DNA of 64,000 nucleotides from Eudorina sp. 2006-703-Eu-15. Taxonomy: Eukaryota > Chlorophyta > Chlorophyceae > Chlamydomonadales > Volvocaceae. The stretch is from NCBI GenBank assembly GCA_003117195.1, contig BDSI01000069.1, positions 186,001 to 250,000 of the forward strand, written 5' to 3'. Below are positions 13,101 through 24,516 of the stretch, piece by piece. Within the stretch, counting starts at the first letter, position 1; each line of letters begins with the position of its first letter. The position numbers were made by a program, and so were the translations under genes. Under the pieces are notes generated by a model. That model did not search any database and was not told the DNA's origin. It was given only the letters and a program-made list of their open reading frames with translations.

Positions 13101-13561
13101 ACCGCGCTGAGGCGCAGGCCGGCCCCGTGCCTAAGCCGTGAGAATGGAGAGGAGATGTTGTGGTTGACTGCTTGACTCCTGCCCTGCCGTTCGGGAGGCT
13201 GGCTAGCCGAAGGGGGCTGCCACGGGTGGCCTCTGTGGACTGGCGCGCGGGGGGCTGCTGTGATGACCTCCCAAGGACTTCTCATGGCGATGGACTGCGA
13301 TGCCGCGCTCTCCCCGCCTTGCGCTGCACTGGTCCGACCGCCCGGGGTGCGGTCGGGATGCAGGACGTGGCGGATCGCGGTCTGGCTGTCGACTCGGAGC
13401 TGTCCAACCTCAAGAAGGTGCTCACCATGTCGGCCTCGCGGTTCGAGGCCGCGGTGGCGGGCGTCAGGGGCCGGTGGGACCGCGGCGGCGGTCCAGCCGG
13501 TGCCGCGAGGGAGGTGCCGGTCGCGTCCACACCTCGGGTGGTGACGGCTGCTGTCAGGTAA
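7154..13561 (+). CDS. mTERF-like helical-repeat protein with long low-complexity N-terminus
   Basis: Seven phase-consistent exons: 7154..10140, 10733..10783, 11283..11511, 11642..11770, 12172..12247, 12895..13064 and 13364..13561, giving 1279 aa. Exon 1 (995 codons) is mostly low complexity, with poly-Gln, poly-Ala, poly-Pro and a Gly run near codon 850. The start is the MMQLPAP pair at 7154, the first ATG of the frame, and it begins an acid-poor, transit-like leader. After SWIEACGKDYALSF the protein becomes helical, with repeats that pair a hydrophobic helix with a proline-containing turn (LALRNPAFIGM, KLRQVVRQRPQLLS, LMIAGCPGVTG). That spacing resembles mTERF repeats, which bind organellar nucleic acid. 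Membership is inferred; another algal helical-repeat family is possible. TGTAA lies at 13798-13802. Introns 2 and 5 hold pentanucleotide satellites. Confidence 0.66.
11003..11152. repeat. CCCTG/CCCGG pentanucleotide satellite in an intron
   Basis: About 150 nt of tandem 5-mers (CCCTG, CCCGG, CTCTG variants) in the second intron of the mTERF-like gene (10784..11282). It makes spurious Pro/Cys/Ala-rich open frames. Confidence 0.92.
12350..12455. repeat. (GGGGT)n satellite in an intron
   Basis: About 21 nearly perfect GGGGT units on the sense strand of the fifth intron of the mTERF-like gene (12248..12894). The RNA would have G-quadruplex potential. It gives poly(GWGGV)-type frames that are not genes. 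Confidence 0.95.
12688..12780. repeat. Imperfect ACC/CAA-rich trinucleotide tract
   Basis: Same intron as the (GGGGT)n array. Runs of ACC alternate with ACA, ACG and CAA triplets, making His- or Thr-rich spurious frames. Confidence 0.85.
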
Positions 13562-13664
13562 CAGCGGGGGCATTTTAGCTACGGCGGCGCTGCAGGCGCA
13601 GGGACTCCCCGTTTTCGCCATGCAGGAGGCAAGCCTTCGCTGCCGCTGCATGCCGTTGCGGCAT

Positions 13665-13699
<35 letters not shown>

Positions 13700-13802
13700 C
13701 GCGGCAGGCGCAGCAACTTGCGTTGACAGTGAGGACATCTCCTGTGGGCCCCGCAGGGTGTTTTCTTGGCGCTGCCATAGGGTTATGAAGGGGAAGGTGT
13801 AA
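13562..13802 (+). other. 3' untranslated region of the mTERF-like gene, with (GCA)n and TGTAA
   Basis: Runs from the TAA stop at 13559-13561 to the volvocine poly(A) signal TGTAA at 13798-13802. It includes a GCA trinucleotide run at 13665-13699. Confidence 0.65.
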
Positions 13803-16800
13803 GTTCAAATGCATCAGTCGTTTGGTGGCGCCGCTGGGTGATTGTTCTGAAACCCCGATGGGGCAAGGTTCCGCCGCGCACGGGGCGGGACCTACCGTCA
13901 CTGTGGGGCGATGCCGCTTTGGATCCGCATCCCGCGCCCAGGTCCGGGCTCCGTGACGTAGTACGATTCATGGCAGGCCTAAATCCTATTGCTGACGGCC
14001 CTCACGTGTCGCCATGCCAGTATCATATGAATAACCGCAGCAGCTTTGCGGGATTGCGTCCCGTTGGTGAGGGCGGGCGGGGCTGCTGCCATCATTCACA
14101 GGCTACTCGTCCTTCCCGGTGGCGGCAACTGTGGCGGTGAATGGCCTAACGCGATGCCTGCAGTCGACTGAGGTCGTTGCGCCGCGCGGGGAGTAGCTTG
14201 GACGGCGGCGAAGCCTTGGCCTCGTGCGCCACTCGATTCGAATGCCGCTGAAGTCACATTTTCAGGCAGCGACAGGCGAATTGCGATCTCACCCAGTGGC
14301 CATGTCCACGGGGGAACGGGGCGGAGTTGTACGGACGGCTGAGGAGGGCGTTTCCCAGTTACAAAGCCGCGGTTGAGCGCAGTTGCGAGGCTGTCGGATC
14401 CACAGTGATGCCGGTAGCCTACGTGCCTTCCCTTTACTTATTGAGTTGGGTGTTGGCCCACTGGGTGTTGCAATGTACCCGCAGAGGGCCGTCTGCGGGG
14501 CGCTGCAGTGCCGTGCGCATATGACGCACTTGTGCCTTGGCTTGCCTTGGCTACCGGAGCACGCACAATTCGGTTCTGCTGTTGCTGTATGCTATAAACG
14601 CATGATTCAGGGTGGCTGAGGGAGTCGTTTGCCTCAGGTAGAGGTAGTCCCCGGGGTGCAGCTCCTGAGCATGCCCGGCTGCCACTGCTGGTGCGCGGGT
14701 GGCGGCATGGTGCGTGATAGCGCCGCAGAAGGGCAGCCCTAGAGCGGCCTCCAGGGGGGCTCGACGTGTTTTGATGTTTGGCAGGCAGGCAGGGGATAGG
14801 GTTGTGGACGGTAAGCGATTTGGGTTAGGTTTGCAAGGCTAGGATGTAGTCCGCCTTGTCCGTGCACGGATGGCGGGTTTGGGTCCCCACGAGAGCAACG
14901 AAGTCCCAGGGTGGTCCGACAATATTGTCGTTCCGTGCCGGGCCCGCAGGCGAGGTGGTGACCTGCTGCGAAGCAGGCCAGGAGTAGAAGTGGTACAGGA
15001 GGTGCTGGATGTCTGGGGAGTATCATCGAAGAGCGGAGAGAGGCGTTCGTGGCACGGACCAACCCAAGTCAGGGATGGGGACATGTCTGCGCCTGCAGGG
15101 AGGAGTGGGGAGCGAGTGGGAGGGGAGGTAGGGGAATGAGGTAGGGTGGGAGGGATTGCGGTAGCGACAGGGACTGAGAGAGGTGATGGATGCCACTGGG
15201 CGGCAGGAAGGGAAGGGGTTTCAAAACGCAGGACCAGCTCCTCGGTGGGCTATCACGTCTCCGGCGAAATGCTCCCGTGTGATGCGGAGGTGCCGTGTGG
15301 GATCCTGACAAGGCTTCCGTACGAGGCGTTGATCAATGCCCCCAGTCAGTACAGCATGTATGGCATTTGTTTGCATGACCGAGGACAAGTACTGCACAGC
15401 GCATCACCCACTTCTGTACGTCGGGCAGTGTCGGCCACATGTATAGCCTGAAGAAGAACTGAACGGGTCTCGGCGTCGTGCCGTTGCATCTCCCAAGGGC
15501 AGGCAGTTCGTACTGCAATTTGACACATTAGGTAGTTGTCGGCGTGGTGGTTGTCTGGTGCTGTCGCGCAGCAAGACCGACAGTGTTGATACAAGTGGTG
15601 TTGGCGCGCAGGGGTAAGAACGTGTCGGCGGCAACGGGACACTCAATCGAGGACATGTCAACGCCTGTTCGTCCCACCGGAGTCGCGGACGTCACTGCAT
15701 GTCGCGTGTGTGTAGGTGCATGTTAGCTGTGCAGCTACCGTCGGGATAATGTCATGAGAGGCCGCCCAATGCCTTTCATCTACTTGTGTGGGCGGAGTTC
15801 ATGACATGGGCCGTCTTCTGTAAGCGTGTCGGCACCTTCCGAGGGGCGGTGGCAAATTTAATTTCCAGTACGTGCAGGACAGTGATGGCGTGAAGGTCGT
15901 AGCTGGCAGGGACGCCGGTGACGCCAGAATGCCCAAGGTTCCCAAATTTTATCACGTACCGCAGTGCGATTCCGACCGGCGCGACCAGTTTAGACCGAAA
16001 ACAACATCGCGAATCAGCCCCCAACAACCACTCCTCGTTACAAACAGTGTCCCCCCGTGTCAGTGACGTCAATGATGCCGCAAACGCCGCGACCCAGATC
16101 AGACCATCTTCATGCATCAGTACACAACCGTTAACGAGGTATTCACTTAGGTGAAATGGTGCCCTTCGTCCAGATGCGCTGGCACCTTTAACCACCACCT
16201 GTTTATCACGGGTGGGACGTGCATGCAGCTGGGTTCATCCCTCCACAACATCATAAACGCACCTCCTCCCGCATTCCCTTCTCTTAAAACGGATTCCTGC
16301 GACAGCTGCCCCCAGCGCACGCCCTGACCCCCCGGTCCAATTCCCCCAAACACCGCAGCCATGGCCCAGGTGCAATCCAGAAGCGTGCGGTCATCGATAG
16401 TGAGCAATTCCGAAAACGGGATGACATTTCGACACCACGAACCAAAAGACAGCACAAAAACACACGCGGTCAAAACGTCCAACCGCAAAACAGAGGTGGG
16501 GTTATTGTCCGCGCTGCTGCGAAAGAGCACACGCCAGAACAAGGTGTGCGGTACCCAAAGCAACCAACCCATCCGCACAAACCAACTGACGCAGACGCAG
16601 CAGTCCTGGCACGCATAGACCCGCCATCAGGAGCATCTTCGCCGCGCACCAAGCACACACTTTTGCGGTGAGGAAACACACGAGTATTTGGGACAACTAC
16701 ATACACACACGCGGCGGACCAAACTCCGCACACAGCATTTCCGGCGGCAAGAAGCGCGTCCTCTTCGCCTGCGGACTTTTCAAGAAGCCATAATATGCCA

Positions 16801-16974
16801 CGCACAGTACACCTTCAAGCGAAAGGGTTGATCCACGAGCGGGGTCCCCACCGGCTCTGCAATGATGAATCGCTACACCATCCAAAACGAGCCCTCAGGA
16901 CGCTCCCCAACTCCCCAAGCCTCCTTCACTCTTTTGATGACAAAAACACGCCGTCAAAAACACATTACACACAT
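13803..16974. other. Intergenic, no gene recognised
   Basis: About 3.2 kb with only short unsupported frames. The longest are on the minus strand at 15776..16198 and 16147..16578. They show no domain motif and no splice-consistent partner exons. Confidence 0.5.
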
Positions 16975-17104
16975 GCAACAAGTCTGAACTCAGTATAGTA
17001 AGCACATGCAATGCGCCGTAGCCCACTACCACTGGCCGTCGTGCGTGCTAGCAGCCAACGCGACAGATCCCCCCCCCGTGCGGCGTTAAGTTCAGGTTCA
17101 GTTT

Positions 17105-20100
17105 CTACTGCCCCCGGGCCGGTTTAGCTGCCGCCGCTGCGGCCATTGGCTGGGGGGGCTGGACGCCCACCGGCGAGGACACCGCTGGTGGCGCAAGCGG
17201 CGGCATTGCGCCCACCACCTGCGACGCCTGCCGCCGCGGCAGAAGCTTCGACGGCTGTTGGGTGGCGCCTTGCGTGGCCACGACGCGCGCACACGCATAG
17301 TCTGGGCGCTTCCAAGTCTTCTCGCCCGTCTGCCGGTTGACGTAGTAGGGCTGCTTTGTCTTGTCATCCCGGAACTCGTCCCAGCCATCCGGCAGGGGAA
17401 CCCACACGCACGTGCGGAAGCCCTCGATCAGTGCCTGCACGCCAACACAGGAAGCATTCTTTTTCATTACACAGAACACGCATGATTCGTTCCCAATCGA
17501 AGAACCGCCAACTGCGGAGGCGGAGGCACCGCATCACGGAAGACAACACGATCGGCATCAAACGAGGTTAAACCTCCGGCGAATATGCGCGCGAACAGAG
17601 CCCACATGACAGCAGATGGCCGACAGCCCAACGACGGCGTGAGCTGGACACAATGAACACGACCCCCCTCGTACCAACGCGATTATACGCCCCGGTCACC
17701 TGCCTAGCGCTTGTGCTTGCCTGCCCTTCCACGCCGACAATGCGGTGTCCCGTGACCACCTTCCCCTGACCATCGGACGTACCTTGCGGTCCAGGCCCCG
17801 GCCGATGAAGACAATCTGATTGATGCGCGGCTCGTCCGGCTTCCACGGCTGTTCCGTCGGGCCGTAGCAGATTGTTTCATGCACGCCCTGGAACACGAAC
17901 TTGGTACTTCCGTATCCCTGCGCAAAGACACCACACATACGTTCCCTTCAAGAGTGTACCCATCCGGTTGGTGCACTCGCATACGCGTTGCACCGACACG
18001 TTTCCTGGCGCTTCGGCGCCCGATCCACCGGAACTACCCACCCGACGTGCTCGCATGGCGAGCAACAAGGGAAGCCGTCCGCACATACCCCAACTTACAT
18101 GCACGCTTAGGACGCCTTTGCACCGGAAAATGTCCTTCGCCTTCTCCGATAGCAGGTCCCGCATGTACATGTTGAAGCGGTATTCGTCGAGCGGCCCCCG
18201 AGCCATGATCCCCACAGAGCTGACGTCCGACAGATCGTGGAGTCGCTTGGCACGCCGTTTGGGGTTCCGGTCACCCTGCGGATTCAACCCATCCATTTGA
18301 AGCACTCAGGGTCAATGTGGGTTATATGTGATGCTGACTTGGAAGGGACCAATCCATCTGATGCTGCCGTGGAACGAAACCAAACACGCCTTGGATTCTG
18401 CGCACGTCTTCAACGACGAACTGCAGAGCTACACGAAATATCTTGCAGAGCGACACGGCGGACCGATAGCTGTTGTTGGCCCAAACTCATCATGACGGCC
18501 CCATGTCCCACACCTGGCGGGGTTCACGCACAGCTCCCTCTTTCGCACAACACCTAATTGATGCATGGATCTGCCAAGCAACCGATTCTCCAACGCCGAT
18601 CTCTTGCGCTCATTTTCGAGTAGATCAGCGCATCAGTGATAATCTAGCAGAAAAAACGACCCGACAGTCGCTTTCCCACCTTGATTGGCATGCCGTCCAC
18701 GATGTGGCACTCCTCGCAGTTATCCTCGCAGTCGTGGTCCTCGCGCCCGTGCTTGTGCCCGGCAAGGTGCGGCCCATGCACTCTGTACTTCCGCAATAAG
18801 GCCGCGGCTGCGCTCGAAGGTTTGCCTGAGCTGGGGCCGGCGTGCCCGCTGCTGCGCTCTGCTGCGTCCATTGCACCGTTCTCCTCCCTGCCGTGCTGCG
18901 CTCCAGACGCCGCCGAAGCGGCGCCCGGTCCAGCAGCAGCATTATGTCCGTTAGACTGAGGGGCTACTCCTGTGCTGTCATCACCGTTTTCAGCCTCTGT
19001 CGCAGCGGCCGCCACCGCTGCCAGCTCTGCTTGCCCTGGATCAAGGTCACCTGCGTGCCGCTGCGGCTGCTGCTTCGCTCCCATCGGTAAGGTGCGCTGC
19101 GGTGACGAGCGCTCGCCGTCCTCGCCAGTGTCTGAATCTGAATCTGAGTCCAGAAACTGCGGGTCGATTTGCTGCGGCGTCGACAAGTTCAGGCGAAGAC
19201 ACTGTCTTAGTGGAAGGCCTCGCGACGGTGAGAATCCCCTCCAGGAAGATGAAGACAAGTAACTAAACCATATTCACAGACTTGCGACTCACCTCCAACA
19301 CGCGGTTCACGGAGAACAAGTTATTGAAGAGAAGGAGGTCCATGGGAGGGCGCCCGGTCTCTTGATTCAGCTGGCACTCAATTATGCGAGCCGAGTTATT
19401 GAGAGTTTTGATGGCGCTCAGGACCTGCCTCTTGGCTGCCTCGTCCTCCACCAAATCCACCTTGTTGAGCAGGATGAGGTCGGCAAAGGCGATCTGCTGC
19501 ACTGCCTCATTCACAGTCCCATCGGAATGCTGGCCATCCTCCAAGTGCTGCACACGGGCCAGGGTGGCGGCTAAATATACGCCCAACAACCAATGCTACA
19601 ACGGGAGGACAACGGAAACCACGTATCGCACGCACCTGCATCAGGTACCTCGCGTCCACGACGCAACTGTGACAACAATGAAGTTGAAATAAAGGGTCAG
19701 CAATTCGTGCATGGTCTTGAAAAGTGGTGACCGAACTGACTCACATGATGCTGTCCAGCCTGAACCGCGACGCCAGCCATGGGTTGGCGAAGAAAGTGAA
19801 AGCCACTGGCGCAGGGTCGGCCAACCCGGTTGTTTCCAAGACAATAGCATCGACGCGCTTTGCCTGCTGCCTGCTCCGCCGCTCGATTTCAGCAAACGCC
19901 TTCACAATATCCTTGCGAAGCGAGCAGCAGACGCAGCCATTCTCCAGGGAAACCAAATCCTCCTTAGCCAGCAGATTATCCGCGACTGTGAGGGAAGTGA
20001 AGAACGGGGTAAGATGCCCTCCAAACCGACAAACCAGCTTTGAACCGTGGCCCAACCAACCCACCCAGCTCGGTATCGATATTAACCTCGCCGAACTCGT

Positions 20101-20342
20101 TCTGCAGTAGGGACGAAATCAGGGCGGGGCGCCGTGTTGCCGCGGGCGGTGCCAAAGGGTGTTGGAGAACCTCGACGGGTGACACCGTCCAAACCGACCT
20201 CAATGACCGCGATGCCGCGACTGCCCTTTTCCTTTAAGATGTAGTTCAGCAGAGTGGTCTTTCCAGCGCCTAAGAAGCCCGTAATGATGGTCACGGGCGT
20301 TTTGGCTTGAGAGCCACGGTCGGAGGATTTTAGGGCCGCCAT
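17105..20342 (-). CDS. CobW/ZNG-type GTPase (COG0523) with a C-terminal WW domain
   Basis: Nine exons: 20342..20199, 20101..20065, 19985..19745, 19666..19636, 19547..19293, 19171..18680, 18275..18099, 17917..17783 and 17434..17105; 613 aa. Family G3E metallochaperone GTPases move zinc or related metals. The Walker A loop [12 protein letters not shown] lies near residue 22, then [12 protein letters not shown], the metal-site motif [16 protein letters not shown] and the G4 motif NKVDL. Residues ~237-400 form a low-complexity acidic linker ending in His/Cys-rich [10 protein letters not shown] and CEDNCEECH, plausible metal ligands. The CobW C-terminal domain follows ([36 protein letters not shown]). 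Residues ~518-548 form a WW domain (Trp522, YYVN, Trp545, Pro548), then a Pro/Ala/Gln tail. Start: first ATG in frame. TGTAA lies at 16979-16975 on this strand. A WW domain is not part of the usual CobW architecture. Confidence 0.92.
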
Positions 20343-20683
20343 TTTCGGCTGCCTTGTCCACAAGCTAATTGCTAGGGCATCACTATGAACATAACTTTAT
20401 TGTACAAGCCACCAAACAATGTGAGAGTAGTTGTTGAAGTGACTCACAAGGCTGTACTTCATTATTACATACATTGAAACTACTACAACCAGGGATTAGT
20501 GTTGTTCCTGCACAATCACACTGGTTCTTGCAACAGAAATCGCAACTCTTTTTACGTTGAATGCGAACGACACTCCACACCTCAACGTCAGCCGGGCCAT
20601 CCATGGCGCTGACCCTCTGTTGACCGGGAGTGGATGCCATGATTGTAAAGTTGCTCGTTGTATAAATAGTTTGAAATTCAACC
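20343..20683. promoter_or_regulatory. Bidirectional intergenic region (CobW-WW / NCBP3)
   Basis: These 341 bp lie between divergent ATGs. A TATA-like element (TATAAATAG) sits at 20661-20669, only about 20 bp before the NCBP3 start codon. A 100-codon minus-strand open frame covers this space but has no family motif, and its ATG overlaps the opposite start, so I treat it as chance. Confidence 0.5.
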
Positions 20684-23600
20684 ATGGAGCAGGTATCGGA
20701 GGCAGCGACAAATGAGTTTAGAGGCGGCGAGGAGCATGCGCGAATTGTGTTCAGCCTTCAACAGGAGCCGTCCGACAAATCAATCTCTGCCCTTGTTGAG
20801 GAACGTGAAAAGCACAGGCGCAGGTGCGCATGCATCAAATCATCATGTCATGGACACCGAACTTCCGGAGTTCCCTCCGAAATTGCATTCGGTCCCTCCG
20901 AAATTGCATTCGCGACAGGAAATCAACGTGTTTGTTGTGACTGTACTGGAAGTTTATCAACTCTTGATGGCCAGCAGTCGCATAGAGGGCATGCAAGGAT
21001 GCATCCCTGCTAGCAGAAATGGGGGGGGCCTGAGTGCAACCAGCCACTGCCACCGTGCCCATTGCACCGCCGCAGGGCCGTGCATGCTCTGATGGACTTT
21101 CCATGTCGCCAACGCACCAATTTGTTTCCCCATGTCGACTACATTACGGAATCAGGGTACATGGGACCCACGCTGCATCGCCCGCTACCCCTGCTCACCA
21201 ACCACTGTCTCTCTGACTCGCCGTGCACACTGCCTAGGGCGGAGCGCTTTGGCGCACGTTATGTAGACCCCGGCCGAGTTCGGAAGGATTTTTCTTTGGT
21301 GATGGAAGCGCGGAGGGAGCGCCTTCAGGCCAGCCACGGTTTCACCACCGGTGACCTGGACCTGTTTTCACCGGTAGGACGACGTGCAGCACCGCCGGGC
21401 AGCACGCGCATCCCGGGCTTCTGAAAGTGGGTTTCGGCTGTATGCTTTACACCGAGGTGTCACGGGGAACATAAAGGCTACGTGCATGGTCCCGCGCCGA
21501 AAGCAGCTCTGTGGGGCGATTCGCCTGGGTAGTGATGATCCACCCCGTCTCAGAGGAGAGTGCGGGGCAGGGAAGAAACGGCAAGGAAGCGTTGCTGTGA
21601 CATCAGCAGGTTGTAACGACCCAGATAGCGGAGCGGACACCCGTCCGCCATGCTTTGCTTCCCCGTTGGTCGAAATGCCATGTGACAAGTTGGTTCTGGT
21701 CCCCTGGGGGCTGCTCTGCGCTGCTGTGCAGGAGGAGCGAGAGAAGCGGGCCGCGCGCGCTGCCCGCTTCCAGCTTGAGGCGCCCCTGGCCCCCTCCGTG
21801 GACACTTACAAGCCGGATGCGGACGAGGAGGCGCGCGCCCGGCGAGCGGTCAAATTCGGGGTGCCGTATCAGCCGACAGACGCTGTCCTGATGGACATGG
21901 GTGGGCTGCTGCGTGACTGTGCCGGGGTATGAGTATGGGGCGCGGCGGGGACGGGGCACGTGCCTGGGGCCTGGTCCGGGGAACTCTACAGGCGAGTCGG
22001 GCCGTAGGTGTGGGAGGGGTCATGCGGGCCCTGCGGAGGGAGTGACTTGACATGCGATCCAGCTAGGTGGGAACACCATGAAAGCACGTGCGGGGAGTAA
22101 AGCATGGGTATGCGCGCGGGTGAAATGGGAGGTCGTTACGTCGGTCCGTCCAGCATGCCACCGAGCTGCATGTCATTGGTCCTGACTTGACGAGTGGCCT
22201 GCCCCGTATTGTCCTCCTGCTTCGTCCTTGCAGTACATGTCTTCATACTGATTGCATGCCGCGTGTTCACCCCTCCCACTTCCGTGATGCCAGACCTGTA
22301 CGAGCAGCGGCGGGAGGTGGGCAAGGACGTGGAGCGGCGGCCCACCGCCATCTACCTGTACGGGGTGGACGTAATGAGCACGCGGGAGGTGTTGTCGTAC
22401 TTCTCTGAGTACGGCCCCCTGTTTGTGGAATGGCTGGACGATTCGTCCTGTGAGTGCGCAGCAAGACCAAAGAGGGTGCAGTGGGATCGGGGCAGCGGTC
22501 TGAGTTGCGCTCCTCTTTGTAGGGCATCCTGTTATCGCCTATGGGCCGAAGGCAGCACCGCAAGTGGAACCCGCCTTTCCGTATCCGTGCTGACTGGATT
22601 TACCGCCTGCAGCGGTGTAGTGCGCGATGTTCCCAGGGAAGGGTTGGTTTTCTCAGGCCATGAAAGCCACCCACGGGTTCGGCCCCCGGGGGCCGCCACT
22701 CGGCCCTTGCGGGCACAGCACCGACCTTCGCGTACATGGCAGACCCTTTTTCCTTCTTTCTTCCGTGGTGATCTGCGCTGTTGCAGGTAACGTGCTCTTC
22801 AGCGACGCCAACAGCACCAAACGGGCCCTTGTCGGCAAGGGCACGCCGCTGCCGCCGGAGGTGGTGACTTCGTCCGCGACGGGGACGAACGCGATGGGGA
22901 ACCCGCAGGAAGGTGCTGACGTGTCAACCACAGCATCGACGCCGGCGCCTGCTGCCCGTTACCAGCCCGAGCTTCCTGTGCCCGACGACCTGGCCGACGT
23001 CGCCAACCTGCCCTACATCTGGCACAAGGTACGCTGCGGCGGACCCCCGTGCACGCCCGGGTGGCGTCCGGGCTTGCTTGGCCGGCGAAAATTTCCGCAG
23101 CGGCGGCGGTAATATGACTGTGCCGAGTGGCCGGGGTCCCGCAGAATGACGACGTGCCCTCCTCGCGACTCGGTGTTCCCTGTTCGGTGTTGTGTTGTGC
23201 TCCCTAGGGCCAGGACTTCATCAAGGAGGGCACTCCGGTGACCCTGGTGTACCGTATGGCGACTGTGCTGGACGTGAGGGACATGAACCAGCCAAAGCGG
23301 ACCAGGCAGCTGTGGAGGGATGCTGCGGGCGGAGGCGGAGGCAGAGGTCGCCGAGGCGGCCGGGGAGGGCGCGGCGGGCAAGGCCAGGGCCAGGTGAGGC
23401 CGACCCCCGGACAGTGGGCGAGATGAGGGCGTTCTGTGGCCTGTTACTTAAGTAGCCATAACACCCGTTGATGGCGTCGGACCGCAACCGCACTGCTCGG
23501 ACCGCGCCGAGGTGTTGCTGACTCGGCTGCTGTTGCTTTGATGATTTGCAGCGACTCGGCAAGCGGGTCCACGGAGGTGAGGACGGCCCGGCCGCTATGG

Positions 23601-24354
23601 ATGTGGACGACCACCACCACGACGACGACGACGACGACGGCCCGCCGGTGCGTCCGAGGGTGAATCTGTTCTCTGGTGCTCGAGGATATCCTGCAGCACA
23701 CGCGGATGAAGATGGACAAGCGGACACGGGCTGCATTGCGCTCATTATCTCGTTCGGGGGGCCTCCACTGGAAGTCTTGGCCGGAGTACAGTACCGTACT
23801 CCAGGGGCTACCGTATACGCAAGCGCGTTGCTGCTCGCTTGCGCAAAACTAAATGTCATGCGTTGAACCGCGTGGGTCCTATTTCTGCTCTGACGATGTG
23901 TCTCCTCCCACCGCTGCAGAGGGAAGGCGAGGACGGCGACGTGCCCATGAAGCGCCAACGCGGTGAGCGCGGCGGCCAGAAGCTGATGATGAGGCGGATG
24001 CGGCCGACGCTGTATCCGTACGGCGGTCGTAGCCTGCTCTTTCCAGGCACTACGCTGCTACCGGCCAAAGGTACCGTGTTGGACTACACGGAGTTGGAGG
24101 ACGAAGACCCGGTGGCGGCAGCGGAGGCGGCGGCAGCAGAGGCAGGGCAGCAGCCGGGTGGGGGCCGAGGGGCCGGGCGGGGCAGGGCCGCTTTCGAGGG
24201 GGATCTAAGGGAGGTGCTGAAAGCGCGGAAAAAAGCGATGCAGGCTAGGCTACAGCAGGAGGACGGCGGGGAGGCTTGGAACGGTGCTGCAGCGGCCGAG
24301 GAGGATGGCGAGGAAGGCGCGCTTGAGGACCGCGATGGGGAAATGGATAGCTAG
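20684..24354 (+). CDS. NCBP3: NCBP3-like nuclear cap-binding protein
   Basis: Eight exons: 20684..20823, 21238..21373, 21732..21900, 22294..22449, 22787..23028, 23208..23393, 23552..23647 and 23920..24354; 519 aa. NCBP3 (C17orf85) binds capped RNA with NCBP1 and joins mRNA export complexes in the nucleus. The diagnostic core is an RRM-like segment: YLYGVDVMSTREVLSYF, then EWLDDSSC joined across an intron to NVLFSDANSTKRAL. Earlier exons hold two basic helices (REKHRR-RAERFGARY, EKRAARAARF) like the family's N-terminal region. The C-terminal part has RGG-like GRGRRGGRGG, a HHHDDDDDD acidic run and a final acidic tail. Every junction is in phase. TGTAA lies at 24512-24516. Intron 1 holds a 20-bp tandem duplication near 20871-20911. 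The exon 7 donor (gtgcgt) is chosen because it keeps the frame. Confidence 0.86.
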
Positions 24355-24516
24355 AGTAGTACATGGAGACCCTCTGGCAGCGCTTGTTGAAGTTTTCTTG
24401 GGGAACGCGAGGCAGGTGCCGCGGCTGTGTTAACCGGTCCTTGCACACTTGCCGGCTCACCGGTTCTCGCACAACTGGCTGTGCTAGGGTAGGATGCCGC
24501 CGCAGAGCGGTTGTAA

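Noticed and set aside
20383..20685. 100-codon Cys-rich open frame on the minus strand between CobW-WW and NCBP3
   Set aside because: It lies entirely in the divergent promoter space, overlaps the opposite start codon, and has no family motif or splice partner.
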